From assembly GCF_029168945.1 (NCBI RefSeq), contig NC_083606.1:16332041-16396040 (forward strand): a DNA stretch of 64,000 nt, given 5' to 3'. The stretch is from Cannabis sativa. Taxonomy: Eukaryota > Streptophyta > Magnoliopsida > Rosales > Cannabaceae. Numbering within the stretch: the stretch's first letter is position 1; every line of letters begins with the position of its first letter. Made by a program: the position numbers and the translations under genes. Below are positions 33,772 to 47,050 of the stretch, piece by piece. The notes beneath the pieces were generated by a model. It had not been told where the DNA came from and ran no database searches. It was given only the letters and a program-made list of their open reading frames with translations.

Positions 33772-36700
33772 TGTAACGCCCTAAATAATTAGTCACGCTA
33801 CTCAAGTCACTTATTAAACCCTAATCCCCTAAACGGGATTACTAATAAAAAACAGTGAGGAATTTAAACTTTAATAACAATAGGAATGAAAATAAACTTG
33901 TAATACTTTAAACTTTATAAACTAAAAGTTACAGATGTTGGGATCCCAAAAACATTTACAAAATATTATTACAAGTCATTTTCTTTCAGCCGGCCTAAGC
34001 GGCAAAATAGAGTTTTAAATACACAACACTGGTAGACCCCAACCCGCTTGGTCTGATATGGCCCGGACATGTACATTCTTCGTCCAGCTCCTGCACTCAT
34101 GGCTGATCAGCAATAGTCTTACCCTAACCTGCACAGTAGAGCACTGGTGAGCCAAGCCCAGAAAGACAGTATAAAGCATATCATTAACATGCTTATCATA
34201 TAATATAAGCAACATTGCCATTTAAATCTACATGTGTGACACATACAAGGATGTTGCGCTCACATGCCTCTTTATGTTTACGTGGCGTAAACCTACATGT
34301 TGCTCTCACACGTCTATTTATGTCTACGTGGCGTAGACCTACGTGTTGCTCTCACACGTCTAAATATAATAAGGCCTTAGAACAGTTCATCTCGGTTCTT
34401 GATACCGAGTACAATCTGATTATGCCTTGAACGCATAACCCTTAATCTCAACATATATATTTATCACATAATTAATGGTGCCACTGCACTATTTGTCTAT
34501 TTGCTATAGACCTGCGTGTTACGCTCACACGCCTATATATGTCTATGTGGCATAGACTTACATGTTGCTCTCACACGTCTATATATGTCTATGTGGCATA
34601 GATCTACGTGTTACGCTCACACGTCTATTTACAATAAGGCCTTAGTAAGGTTTATCTCGGTTATAATTATCGAGTCTAACCTGGTTATGCCTTGCTCGCA
34701 TAACCCTATTCGTATATATTTACGTAATCCATACATTACGTTCTTTCAGTGGTTTATATTGATAATATATACCAGGTCTAACCAAGTTATGTCTTATACA
34801 CATAACTCTTGATATATATACATACATTCCATATACACTATAACCTATAAAATCTTAGGGTAAGAACCCTAACTTGCATACCAAATAGTCTCTCATATAA
34901 CATATTATTACATGCTCAAAATAACACTTATAGAGATTAATAACCCTAATTCATGCTTTCACTTGATTAGCAATATTATTGTACATCATCGCTTTCTTAC
35001 CTTCACATAAATTCTAGGGTAATAACCCTAGACCGCATTACTATCAAACTCAAGGTACTAACTTACCGAGTCTAACTTAATTATACCTTGAACGCATAAT
35101 TCTTTATTACAATATATTTAGCATGGTATAGCATTTAAACATTGATAATTACTAGGGTAATAACCCTAGGCCATTAAACCGCTCACTTTAGGGTAATAAC
35201 CCTAATCTCGGTTTCTAATTTATCACCAATATAATATTCAATATAAGCACCACCGTGCATATCTCTATGTGCAACTACTGTCTTACCTATTGTCCAGCAA
35301 AAGAAGAGATTCCAAATCCTCGGGTACTCCTGATCAGGTACCGGTAATCCTAGTCATAATACCGGGATTTACACAAAAAGGGTTAAACTCCAATTCCACG
35401 TTCATAAAATATAATCATGGCATTTAAAATACAGATAATCACATAGAGCTCGGAATGAGCATTCCAACGATATAAAGAACTCCTAAAACGGAGTCCCGAG
35501 TCAAAAGTTATGGCCAAAACAAAATTCAGCATTTTCCCTGATACGATAGCAAATTCGGTTGGAACGACTACGAACCAACCGGAATTCTGGTTGTCTGGGC
35601 AGCAACAACACGAAAAATTTCAATCTTTAAGCCCCCATGACCTACTCAAATCTTCCCCAAACACCACCAAACTTTCCAGAGCATCAACATATGACATATT
35701 AAACATATTCCACAGCTCAAACACAATAATTTCACTAAAAATCAAAAAGTGCCATTAAAGCTCCAAGCTTGACATATTAAACATGAACTCAAGCTTGCTT
35801 TACACAACCAAAATCAGAGTTTACAATCAAACTTTAAACTCAATGAAACCCTAAAAATGCCTCTGAATTTACCAAAAACAAATCCCACAATTCAACACAA
35901 AATCATGCTTAAACTCACAACTCTTCAAGTTCAAAGACTTGAGCTTTAAACCTTCAATCTCAACTATTTTTTTTCCAACAGCATATATAACAAATAAAAC
36001 ATTGATTTCAACTTAGAGAACACCCTAGAATCCCATCTAGAGCTTCAACAACCATCAAAACAAGAATTCAACAAAATATACTCAAACTAACAAGAGAACA
36101 TCACCACATGGAACATAACATTCTCAACAACCAATTTCATGTTCCATTAACAAAAAAATTCAGCAAGAAGGTCAAAATTAAAATCTGAAAAAGCTACCTC
36201 CAATATAGCTAAAACTTCCTTCACTTTCAAGCTCAATAATCCACAAACTCCAAGCTCCAAATCATGCAATTTCCATCAAAATCAAAGCTAGCATAAGGAG
36301 AGGGTTTGAGAGAGAGAGAGAGGGGTCGAGTGAGAGGGATATCAAAACCAGAATTTTCCTTTTTTTTAATTCTAAAAATTCATCTTTTACTTAAATGTAA
36401 AGTAAAGGTCAAAAGACCATTTTGCCCCTGGAGCCAATTCTCACATATACACACATACAAGGGTAATTTAGTCATTTCATTCACATGTAAACCCAACATA
36501 ATTTTTAGATTATCACTAATAAATAAAAACGCCAAATATCTCAATTCAAATGGCATTTCTGGCCCGAACCCGGTTTGGCCTGAAATACCCCGTTGTGACT
36601 ATACCGCGCCAACCTATCAAAACACATCTGAAAAGACAACACAGGCATACTATATAATAATATAGTTTTATTAAGCACATAATTAAATTAATTTCATCAT

Positions 36701-36876
36701 TTTACCCTTCTGGGTAATAATTACTAAAATGCCCCTGGCTCACCAACGGGGTCTTACCATGTTATAAATCAAATAAATTCTCATATATTGAACTATATAA
36801 TAATATAATTCCTCAATTATTCATAATTATCTAATTAGGGTTTTGCTAATCCATTTCTTAAATCCAGGGTATTACA
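33772..36876 (-). mobile_element. Solo LTR, probably Tekay/Del-like Ty3/gypsy (3105 bp)
   Basis: Ends TGTAACGCCC and GGGTATTACA with a 5-bp duplication AATAT (33767-33771 and 36877-36881). Similarity of the ends to the element at 39645-41873, with the CT-rich block followed by start-like sequence, suggests minus orientation. Repeats: two groups of three 46-bp units (34253, 34299, 34345 and 34518, 34564, 34610) and a GA microsatellite (about 36308-36325). No coding region. The lineage rests only on length and end sequence. Confidence 0.75.
34253..34650. repeat. 46-bp minisatellite within the solo LTR
   Basis: Unit core gttgctctcacacgtctat...tctacgtggcgtagacctac. Three units at exact 46-bp spacing from 34253 and three from 34518. 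Each has the inverted pair tctacgtggcgtaga able to form a short hairpin. Confidence 0.85.
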
Positions 36877-37664
36877 AATATGTAGAAGAGATGGCTCAAA
36901 AATTTGACTGAAGGCTTGAATGTTCATCATCTTTTGATTTGAGGTCATCACTATCTATTTATAGGCAATCACCTAGGTTTAGGTTAGAATTATTTGGCAT
37001 TAAAATATTGAAAAAATAAATGGTAAAATAGGGATAAGTGGTCGGCCATGGATATGTAGGCCCACTTTGCAATTTCGCCATTTTTCCAATTTTTCTTTAT
37101 TTTCTCAAAAACACCATTTTTCCAGTTCAACCACTTAAATGCCAAAACTATTTATTTAATAATTACAATTAATTATCAAATAAAATTGACATTTAATATA
37201 TTTATTAATTAGACTCAGTAAAGTCTCTTAATTGATAAATAAGCCCTAGAATCTCTTTTCTTCACAATTAAGCCCTTGCTTAGTGAAAATTCATAAACTA
37301 GACATAGTATAATTTTAGAATTATAATTGATTAATTAAAATCAATTAACTGAGTCTTACAAGCAGTATGGTCTCAACTAGTATGGGGACGATGGGCCTAT
37401 ACAACCGAGCTTCCAATAAGCAGAACTAGAATTTACCAAGTAAACTCCCTAACTTATTAATTCCTTATTGCATCCACCATAGAACTTGGAATTGCAGTCT
37501 CAGTCATATAGAATGCTCTATATGTTCCACGATATAGATACGCTATGAACATTTAACCATCGTGCTAATCCCAATAATCAAAGATCCTCTATAGATGATT
37601 TACACTGAGTAGGGATAAATTTACTGTTTCACCCCTCAATGTATTTTATCCTTAAAACATTGGG

Positions 37665-39241
37665 CACTTGGGCTCTTTTTAAGAATTCACTTAATGCATC
37701 TGCCCTTTTGCGCTGGAGATCTCCCACAGTTAACATCTAGTTGTAAGTCCTGATGTTAGAGCCACTATTTTCATGTCATCATTGACTTTGGTTTAAGCAG
37801 CCACATCCATCATGCATTGAATAAACTTATTCAAGCTCTCTTCTTATTGTTTCTTGACACTGGTTAAGGAGCTAGCTTCCAAATCATAGTCCTTGGCTAC
37901 TATAATCTACTTTCTGAACATTACATGTAGCTCTCTCTAGTTTTGGATCGATCCCGGAGACAACCTCTTCCACCAATCCTCTGGGAACTTACTCAATGTT
38001 AATGAAAAATATAAACATTTTGCATCATCACGGGCCTTGGAAACTTTCATGATGCAATTGTATTTGGACAAATGGTCCCTGGGGTCTGTGCGTCCTTCAT
38101 ACAGTTCTATCTGGGGCATTCTAAAATGTTTTGATAATGGTGCATCAATGATTATCTTCACAGAAGGCTCCGTCTCCTTTGCCTCAGAGTCATATAAGGC
38201 ACAACTTTGTTTTCTAGAAATCTTTTCTGTGATCTTCATCAACTCCTCGACCTTACGTTTCAGTCGTTGAGTCTTATCACTAGATGATTCTCTTCCGCAG
38301 ATGCGATCATGGATGTGGTTTATCAAATCGTTCCTGTGGGGTCTTACTTTTTCAGCTTTGGTTCTTTCCTTCTTGGCATTCAATCTTCTTCGGAGATCAT
38401 TTGTGGAAAGGCTTCCGCCACTGTCATCTGATGCCGGATGTACTTTGTCAACATCCTCATCGTGGTTACTGGAATCACTAGGAGGAGGCTTTTCCCTTTG
38501 AGACTCTAGCTTCTGGACTTCGACCTCTATCTTGTTCTTCTTTGTGACTCTACCTCTTGAATTGGTTTGGTCACTATGCCCTGAGGTGTGGTTTCCTTTC
38601 CTCTTCTATTGAGGTTGGTCAACAACTTTAGAATTTTTCGGTTGTTTTGTCGAAGGATTCTTCTTTCGTTCTTCAATAGCGATTCTCTTTCCTTTGTCCT
38701 TGCAAACGCCTGAAGTTCCTGGATCTTTCGGATCTACTTTCTCAGGTGCATCAGTTGTTGGAGGAGCTAGCACGTTAGGAGATAGTTTAGTTTAGACAGT
38801 CATTACAGCTTCCATTCTGGTCATCTTGCAGAGTAATAACTCATTGAATTGATCTGTCGGAGTTAACCTGCTTTTGGCCAATTAGAGTTGTCTTGCCATG
38901 ATAACCACAGGATCTGACTCATTAGGCTGGCTTTTCTCTCCAACGTTATCATCAGTGACTTTTTCCTGAGGGTCGTCTTCATGCATATCCTCTAGTACGT
39001 CTTTACTATTAACTTCAACATCCCCAAAGCTACTTTCCCCAGATTTTGCATCCTTAATAATGGGATCGTCTCGATTTTGATCTTCATGTTGACGACCTTT
39101 CTAACGACTAGTCACCTCTTGAGGGTCATTAGAGTCTCCAGCTCTGGCACTAGGGCCAATGAAACGAAGACCTGACTTGGTTCAGGTGAGCGCCATGATT
39201 ACTCGAACGTAATCTATAAATGGTCTCATTCCTTTCTTCAG
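37665..39241 (-). pseudogene. Ty3/gypsy gag remnant (Tat-like)
   Basis: The best frame is 38383-37937. It reads FRMPQIELYEGRTDPRDHLS, then DDAKCLYFSLTLSKFPEDWW and KRLSPGSI, the retrotransposon gag core. Downstream on the minus strand the similarity goes on across stops (AKDYDLEASSL, DDMKIVALTSGL) to the break at 37665. The N-terminal part (39241-38384) is Ser/Lys-rich and carries several stops. The primer site is of Tat-1 type. No pol remains. Confidence 0.8.
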
Positions 39242-39261
39242 CTCTCAATGAAAGCACCAAA
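39242..39261 (-). other. Primer-binding site of the gag remnant
   Basis: Minus strand TTTGGTGCTTTCATTGAGAG, identical to the Tat-1 site. It marks the boundary with the LTR at about 39262. Confidence 0.75.
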
Positions 39262-42056
39262 ATATTTATCGAAATTTTCAGAAATGGAATTTAAATAATA
39301 AGAACTGATGAATAATTAATCAAAAGAGCAAGTATAAAAAGAGACAAATAGTTTTTACGTGGTTAGAGAGGTAACTAGCCCTAGTCCACGAATAGTATTA
39401 TTTAGTAAATACTTATCTTGTAAAAACCTTCAAGAATAAAGAGAACATATGTTTTCAAGTTTGCCCGAGCCAAGTTTACAAGAGAGTTCCACCTCTAATC
39501 CAGAAGATTCCTGGAGTATTTATATTAGTTTGAGAATTACATTAGGTTTTTTCTCTCCCACTATTGGGGAGTTTAGAGTAACTAATACTCTTAGGCTATC
39601 TCATGAAGTCTCGCCTATAAAGAAGATGATATGCTGACTAGGCATGTAAAGCCCGCTTAGTTAATTTGGAAATTATCAGTTAATTGATTAATTATGAAAT
39701 TATTTATAGCTATTTAAATAATTTATTATGCTGTTATTTATGGAATTCAGAAATGCATGTTTATGTTATTCAGTAGTTTTCATATTTTGCATTTTCGGTG
39801 CCTGGTATTTTGGAACTCGGCGTTTGGCTCAGTAGAAATCACAACTTAGTATGTTAGTAGTTGGGGACGGGTTTTAGACATTGGGAATGTCGGGAATGGC
39901 CGGGAATTTAGAATGTCCCAAAAATACCCCTTTAGTGATTTTTATGTGATTTTAGAATGGAGGGGCAAAATGGTTTTTTTGCCCCAATGACTTTTTGTCT
40001 TTTAGTGACTTGTTTATTTGAAAAATAAATGTTATTTGTTTATTTTATTGGCTGAAGTAAATGAGATAAGTGCCTTTATTTTATTCTCCAATTTTTACAA
40101 AAAATGCTAAGTGTAGAAATTAGAAAAAACTTTGAAAAAGAAACTCTCTCAAGCCTCTCTCTTTTCGGCCCTCTTTGAGCAGCAAGGAGGAGGAGTTTTT
40201 CTTGGTGATTCAAGTCCTTCTTGTGTAGATTTTGTGATCCTTAGTTGCTAGTAAGTGGTTCTCAACCTTTCTTTGTGTTCTTGATGTTTTTGAAGTGAAA
40301 ATGGTAGGTTGCATGTTAGTTTGTATGGCTGTTTGTTGCTGTGTTTAATTGTTGTTTACAGTAGCTTAATTAGGTTTTAAATGGATGGATTATCTAGGTT
40401 TTAATGCATGCTAGTTGTGTTGTTCAAGGTTTGGAATTTTTAAGCTTAAATATGTGATTTTGGTGAAAATATTGTGAATCTGTTGCTGGGTTGTTGTGTA
40501 TGTTTTTACTTGATTTCAGAAGCTATTTTAAGCATGTTTAAGTAGAATTAAGCTGCTTGGTATGCATGTTGTTTAGATTTGCTCAAGTTTGAGTTTGGAA
40601 CTCAAAGTTTGAGCTCCAATGGTGATTTTTGTTTCTGTGTATTCTGGGTTGTTTTGAGGCCTTAGAAATGTCCTAGGGAAGGTATAGAACAGGTCTGGAA
40701 AGTTTGAATCAATTTGGGGTTGAATTGGTTGAGATATGAGAATTTGTTGTTGCTGCCTGCGAGGAACCGGAATTCCGGTTGTGCATCCAGAATTCTGGAT
40801 GGGGGTCCTGAATTTCCCAGAACCGGAATTCCGGTTGGGCAACCGGTCTACCGGTTGGGGAATTTTCAGAACCCGTGTTTTCCTCGTTTTTATGTTTTTA
40901 GGGGTATTGCCATGCTTTTTATCGATAGGGAAACTTTTAGTTCCTAGTTTAAGTCCCCGGGAAGTGATTTAGCGTGTCACTTATAGCGTTGTGATTTTTA
41001 TGGTTTAGGAGCCAGTAATCCGCCGCTCAGCTACAGTTCCAGTCAGGTTGACCGGCACACCTGAATTCGGAATCCAGGTAAGATTAGTATAACAGTATGC
41101 ATATGTAGATTACATGTTTAGCGTGCATGTAGGAAGCCTATTAGATTACATTAGTTATGTATATTGGCTTCGAACCATCCAACCCTGTCACGTCGGTACA
41201 GGCTGGAGTATGACCGGTTCGACCGATGAGGCTGACATTTGGTTGGTGGTTCCGTGCTATTGACCTATCCCGTCGGTACAGGCTGGAGTATGACCAGCAG
41301 CCGGAGTATGACCGGTTCGACCGATCAGGAGGATACTTGTCAATAGTACCGTCCCTGTGAACGTTCAAAACTCAGTACCATGTTGGACATGGCAGTAGTG
41401 GCTCAGTACCATGTTGGACATGGCAGTAGCGGGACTCAGTATCGTGTTGGACACGGCAGTTAGAATTATGTATGAGTATTATTATGCTTTTCTTACTGAG
41501 TCTGTCGACTCACAGTTTACGTTTATGTGTAGGTAAAGGCAAGGCTAAAGCTGATGGGCCGTGAGCGAGCTTGTGAAGATTGTACATGTCAGGGCGGTTA
41601 GGCCTGGAGCGTACGATCCTCGGGACAGTAAGGCTGATTTTTGTAACTGGTCGTTAGACGACCTTTATTTTATGTAACAGTTAAACAGTTAAAACTTTTT
41701 GTAAATAATTTTATAATTGGGATCCCGAGTCTTTTGTAATATTGTTTTATAAGTTTAATTAAAAAGCAAAATTTTAATTAATCACGTTTTTCCATAAACC
41801 TCATTGATTAGCAACGAGCTGCACAGTACGTTTAAAAATCACGTAACACGCCTATGTTAGTTAGGGTGTTACAAGGCTGATAAGATTTAGGTTGATTTGG
41901 TCAACACCGTGTGCACTGATTGTGGGCAATTAATCTCTGAATTAATTGCATAATATTTGTTACAAGAAGTTTCCTTATTACTCCTAATACAATACAATTG
42001 ACAGCTAAAATTTCCTTATTTGTGTGCATGAATAAAATGGGAAACTAGAAGGATCC
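39262..42056 (-). mobile_element. Probable LTR of the gag remnant, split by a solo LTR
   Basis: Sequence next to the primer site (39262-39644) and 41874-42056 should be the LTR, broken by the insertion at 39645-41873. Canonical TG...CA ends could not be found, so the outer limit is uncertain. Confidence 0.45.
39645..41873 (+). mobile_element. Solo LTR, probably Tekay/Del-like Ty3/gypsy (2229 bp)
   Basis: Starts TGTAAAGCCC and ends GGGTGTTACA. Flanks AGGCA (39640-39644) and AGGCT (41874-41878) fit a 5-bp duplication with one change. A CT-rich segment (ctctctcaagcctctctc, about 40142-40170) lies mid-LTR. Two repeat blocks: an 80-bp spaced cgtcggtacaggctggagtatgacc repeat (41191 and 41271) and three copies of ctcagtaccatgttggacatggcag (41371, 41402, 41435). 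Lineage inferred from ends only. Confidence 0.75.
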
Positions 42057-42467
42057 ATTACTACAAAAAGAACCTTTTGCTTCGATTTTAAAGTGACACA
42101 TATACAATTTGCTTCGGTTTGTGTAATCGACATTATAGGCGTAGACGCAAATATTGATTTTTTTTGTTTCAATTTCGAACCGACGCTAAATGTATATTGT
42201 TTCAGTTATGAACTGAAGCAAAAAGAAAGCTTTTACTTCGGTTCATAACCGAAGCAAAAAAGCCAGTGCACCGACGCTAATTGGTTTTTTACTTCGATTA
42301 TGAACCGAAGTAAAAGAATTTATTTTATAAAATAAAATCAGTACCAACGCATCACCACCACCACTACACTATTATACATCACATACCACCACATATGCAC
42401 ATATTTAAACGACCATTTAAACCCAAAAAACACAAGTTTAAACCACTGTACCGCCTCACTACACAAC
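42057..42467. mobile_element. Terminus of a CACTA-like DNA transposon
   Basis: actacaaaaagaacc resembles the CACTACAARAAAA end of CACTA elements with the first bases changed. It is followed by subterminal copies of ttgcttcggtt and a palindromic ttcggttcataaccgaag (42238-42256). The other end is absent; the Angela-like element starts at 42468. Confidence 0.55.
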
Positions 42468-44335
42468 TGTTGGGAATATTTTACCAGGATCTAGATTTAC
42501 TAACAATTATGTTGAATTAACATCCTAAATATGAATTTTCTAAACTAATGAAATAAACACATAAGGGTTTAAGAAAACCTTACATTGATTGCAGTGGAAT
42601 ATAATGACTCCTTCCGCTCAAGATCTCTAGCCCTTGATTCCATTCTGTAGCAGAGCATTATCAAGATCTGAACTTGGATCTCTTTCTCTCCTTCGGGTTT
42701 GGTTACCACCGTCTTACTCACTATGATTGAGTACTTGACTTGCTATGTGTGGGCATGGCACTCATTCACTATGGGTTCGAATAGTGAAGAACAGTGAAGG
42801 AGGTTTTGAATCAATAAGGAATGAACTCTCTCATCTAGGTTTTGTTGAATAGTCAAGATGACAAAAGTTTGACAAAGTGTCAAGTGGATGAGATGAGAGC
42901 ATCATGTTCCTTTTATAGTGTTTCAACTAGGGCTTAGGGTTGAATTATATGGATTAAAAAAGAATAAAATATTGGGCAAAAAACACTTACACAATAGTGG
43001 ACCACTTTTTAGTTACAATTTTGCCACTTTTTTCAACCACTTATTCTTCTTTTCAATAATACCATATTTTCTGATTCAACCTTATACATGTCAAAACTAT
43101 TTATTTAATAAATATAATTAATTACATAAAATTGCCATTTATGTACTTTATTAATTAGACCATGCAAAGTCTGTTAATTAACAAATTGACCTTAAAATCT
43201 CTTTTCTTCACAATTAAGCCCTTGCTTAGTGAAAATTCGTAAATAAGACATAGTCTAATTTTAGAATTATAATTGATTAATTAAAACCAATTAACTGAGT
43301 ATGCAAGCAATATTATCTCAACTAGTGAGGGGATCATGGGCCTATATAACCGAGCTTTCAATAAGTAGATCTAGAATTCACCAAGTAAATTCCCAACTTA
43401 TTAATTCCTAATTGAACAACTATAGAACTTGGAATTGAATAAACTCTCATTTATATAGAACGCTTTATATGTACCATAATATAGATACATTATGATTATC
43501 CATTGTTACAATCCTAATAGTCAAGGATCCTCTATAGATGATCTACACTGAATAGGGACAAATTTACCGTTCTACCTTCAATGTATTTTATCCTTAAAAC
43601 ACTTAGCTACCTATAAATGATATTTCAGTAAACTAATATAATTACTGAAATAAGATCTCAATCATTTATATCTATTCAGCCAAGCTCGAAGGAAATCATC
43701 GTTTCACTTCTATGTCCAGATAGAAGCTATAGATTCCATATCTATGATTAGCACTCCCACTCAATTGTACTATCATGTTTCCAAAATGTACGTATCACCT
43801 AGACAAAAAGGTAGGCTTAACTAATAAATCAAAGAACACAAATAACACTCTTGAGATCGGACCTAACCATGTCAGGATTAAGATCCATAAATCTAAGATC
43901 AAACATTGATATTGACTTAGAAAGATATAATGGTAAGTTTATGTTATCTTATCTAAGATCAATATCGGTTCCTTCCAATGTATACTTCATACATCCGATA
44001 CTGGTAAACTTTGCCAATACCTTGGAAAGGACATAACCCTTATCCAAGATGTAAGTATACCTTATCGCAGATTATCATGCCAGTCTAAATCCAGTGAACT
44101 GATTAATCATGGGAATTAAACTTTTGAACATATAATCATGATTATATTCCACTGTGCTGACGACACTATAATCATGAACAAATACATATGTTCTGGACTT
44201 AATAGAATTTATACATTTAAGTATAATCATAAAATAAATCATGTGAACCATGCAACATAAAATGATTTATGATCTTTATTAATTAGTAAATCTGATTATA
44301 TTGAAATGGGTTTTATTAGGGCACAAAACCCAACA
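42468..44335 (-). repeat. Angela-like 3' LTR (complete, 1868 bp)
   Basis: Minus-strand TATA box TATAAAAGG at 42917-42909, followed by AACATGATGCTCTC. This is the reference copy for the other family members in the window. Confidence 0.9.
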
Positions 44336-47050
44336 AACTCCCACTTTCCCTAATATAAAACAAAAAGTGCATTTCAAATAATCTCAACACCTTGATATAC
44401 AGATCAAGTGTAGTATGTAGTATTTTGTCTGTAATAGAATCTGACAGGTTGTATACAATACAACCTTTCCTCCACCATTACATTTCCTTAATCACAAAAT
44501 GCTTGATATTGTGGAATTCCTCACTATATGTCTACTCCTCTAGGGATACTGGATTCTTTACTTTTTGGCAACTACTTTTGTGTTAGTCAGGAAGTAACAC
44601 TAATAGTTAATTAATTATGGCTTAATTAGTAATTTTTCCCCCCGAACTTTGACATGTACTAAATCGTGCCCCCTGAACTTTTTTGGCCGTTAAAAATTCC
44701 CCTCGAACTATTGAGATTATTAAATTTAAGGACTTTTATCTAATTTTAGTAAAAAAATTGTAACATGGATGAAAGTTCATGGGACATGATTTAGTACATA
44801 TCAAAGTTTGAGGGGCGTGATTTGATAGATATCAAAGTCTGGGGAGCATGGTTTAGTACATAAACCATCACTGAACAGTAAAATTGAATGAAATTAGACA
44901 AAAGTCCTTAAACTTAACAATCTCAATAGTTCGAGGGGAATTTCTAATGGCCAAAAAAGTTCAGGGGGCACGATTTAGTACATGTCAAAGTTTGGGGGGA
45001 AAAATTGCTAATTAGCCATTAAGTATTGGTACAATGCCAAAATTGTATAGAACTTTCCATAGATTGAATAAGTATCTTTCCTGCAACTTTAACATTCAGT
45101 CTCACTGGTAGGCTTAGAGACTTCACATAGGTTTTTACACTTCTCCAAAATCACTACTCAACCCCAAGAGTAATCACCATCTCATCAGCAGACTTTCTAG
45201 CACTAAGGCAAGTCTAGAAATCTAATTTGGTGTATTCAAAGAGTATTAAATACCATATCGACTAACATATAGTTCCTATTCTTGATCTTAAGATTTACTT
45301 GATTGTCTTCCAATATTCTTTTTCTGGATTAATCTGATACCAACTCATTACTCCCACTCAACAGCAGGTGTCTGGTCTAATGCATACTAAAGCATATCAA
45401 AGACCTCTCACTGTTGATTCAAGGAATTCTTTCATTAGCCTTTATCTTTTCTGGAATAGTTGAAACTTTTCCTTAGATACATAAAATCTATATTTAGAAG
45501 TCAAGAAGCTTCTATAGATTGCCATTAGAAAAATGCTCCAGCATCTTACTAAAGTAAGTTTCTTGCACTAGAGTAAGTAAATTACCAAGCATACCACAAG
45601 CCATAGGTTTAGATAAATTCAAACCTTTAATAATACTAAGAATAGGAAGTTTTGTTAAGTCCATTGAATAAACTTATTTTTAAAAATTTCCAATCTTGTC
45701 CTTGTAATAGAAAACTTTTGGTTACACCATATGAATTGTTTCAACCATGGTTCTCTTGGCTTTACTTAGTTCCTTATTCTGAATATCCATTACTTGTTTA
45801 AACTAACAATGGATTTTATCACAAGTGTCTTTCAAGTCATAACAGGGTGAGTTCCTTGAAACCCTCCCACTATGACAAGGTACTATGACTTTCTATCTAA
45901 GAACATAAGTGGAATTATCCTCTTCGGTTGTGTCAAGACAAAAGAGGCAGTGGGACCATCTTATACAAAATAAGATGATAGAACACTTTTGGAATCAAAA
46001 AAATATCTCCTCTACTTTGCTACTTTGTCTTCAGACTTAGTCATATTCTTAGAAAAGTAGTATTTATTGAAACAAACACTTTCTTATCTAATGACTATGG
46101 GATGGTCCACCCCTAATCACTTAGAATAGCTATCAAACTTGCAAACCTTAGTTAACAGTTTTAGCTTTTCTGAAGATCACGATCAGGTCATCCATGAATC
46201 TAGTAATGGTTTACACTAAGTACACAACCATTCCATCATTCTGAAATTTTCCTATCACTAGGGTATTCCCTAGAAGGACTTAGGCAACAACTAGTAACTA
46301 ATCATAGACCTTTTACTTTCATCAATATGCAAATCAAATTCTGGGGAGGTAAGTTTGGATACAATTCAAAAAATCAACTTAATGATCTTTGAACTGCATA
46401 TCTACCAAATATTTCTCTACCCCTATCAGTTCGCAAGATCTTTAACCACTTACCCTAAAGTTTTTCAACATTGCTAGAAATTCATGAAATTTCTCAAACA
46501 TTTCAAATTTCTTTGCATAAGGTAAAATCTTGAGTGATCGTCTTAAGAATTTAACGATAACTCATATCCACCCCTGAATGTACATCCATATTCGAATATA
46601 GATGATCTTACTTTCAAGTGGATATATGCATATTTTCTCTTTGCAGAGAATGATCTTGTCAAAACCACTATGAACAAGATACAAATGCCATAGATATATA
46701 AGAATGTGGTTGTGGTCTTTTGATGACTTAGGTCTTATTACAATAAAGAGTTCTTAGAATAGTCCAAGTGGATCCTTGTCACAGAATACAAAACTCATAT
46801 TCCATACATTAAGATACAGTTCAAATCCATTGAAAGAAAATGGATATTAATAACTTGTGAAAGTTGAAATGTATTGTATTCTGGAAACTGAAATAAAAGT
46901 TTCTATTTGGAATCTAAAATTTAAAGTCAAAGACTTAAATTTATACGAAATATACAAGAGTAATTATTCTAGCTTGGACCACCACTACTTATCTAACTCT
47001 AAGTTTAATTTGCCTAAAGTAAGCATATATAAGTAGGAGATTCTAAGATT
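44336..47050 (-). pseudogene. Angela-like copia pol remnants
   Basis: Heavily decayed. Recognisable blocks on the minus strand: an RNase H tail FHNIKHFVIKEM near 44515-44480 (cf. KHI..K.H in copia), and an integrase core LKILRTDRGREIFGRYAVQRS with PPQN further on near 46450-46340 (cf. LRSDRGGEY...TPQQN). Between them only scattered RT-like segments are visible. The frame is broken throughout and the MITE at 44618-45018 disrupts it. Confidence 0.55.
44618..45018. mobile_element. Long-inverted-repeat MITE (401 bp)
   Basis: Ends TGGCTTAATTAGTAATTTTTCC and its inverse; the arms are about 130 bp and could fold over their length. The centre repeats a gatttagtacatrtcaaagtttg motif also found in the arms. 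Long arms with little internal sequence suggest a Mutator-like or foldback non-autonomous element. The target duplication is unclear. It lies in copia pol. Confidence 0.75.

Larger units (their letters stand above)
33423..37664 (-). mobile_element. Angela-like LTR, truncated, split by a solo LTR
   Basis: Begins TGTTGGAATATGTTTTACC. Parts 33423-33771 and 36882-37664 are collinear with the family LTR, separated by the insertion at 33772-36876 (duplication AATAT). The homology stops at about 37664 (ATCCTTAAAACA), where gag-type sequence begins, so roughly the last 600 bp are missing. Confidence 0.8.

Noticed and set aside
34253..34650. CRISPR-like array
   Set aside because: Units touch each other without unique spacers, lie in a plant LTR, and have no cas genes nearby.
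41141..41368. 75-codon minus-strand ORF
   Set aside because: Formed by the 80-bp repeat in the solo LTR; not a gene.
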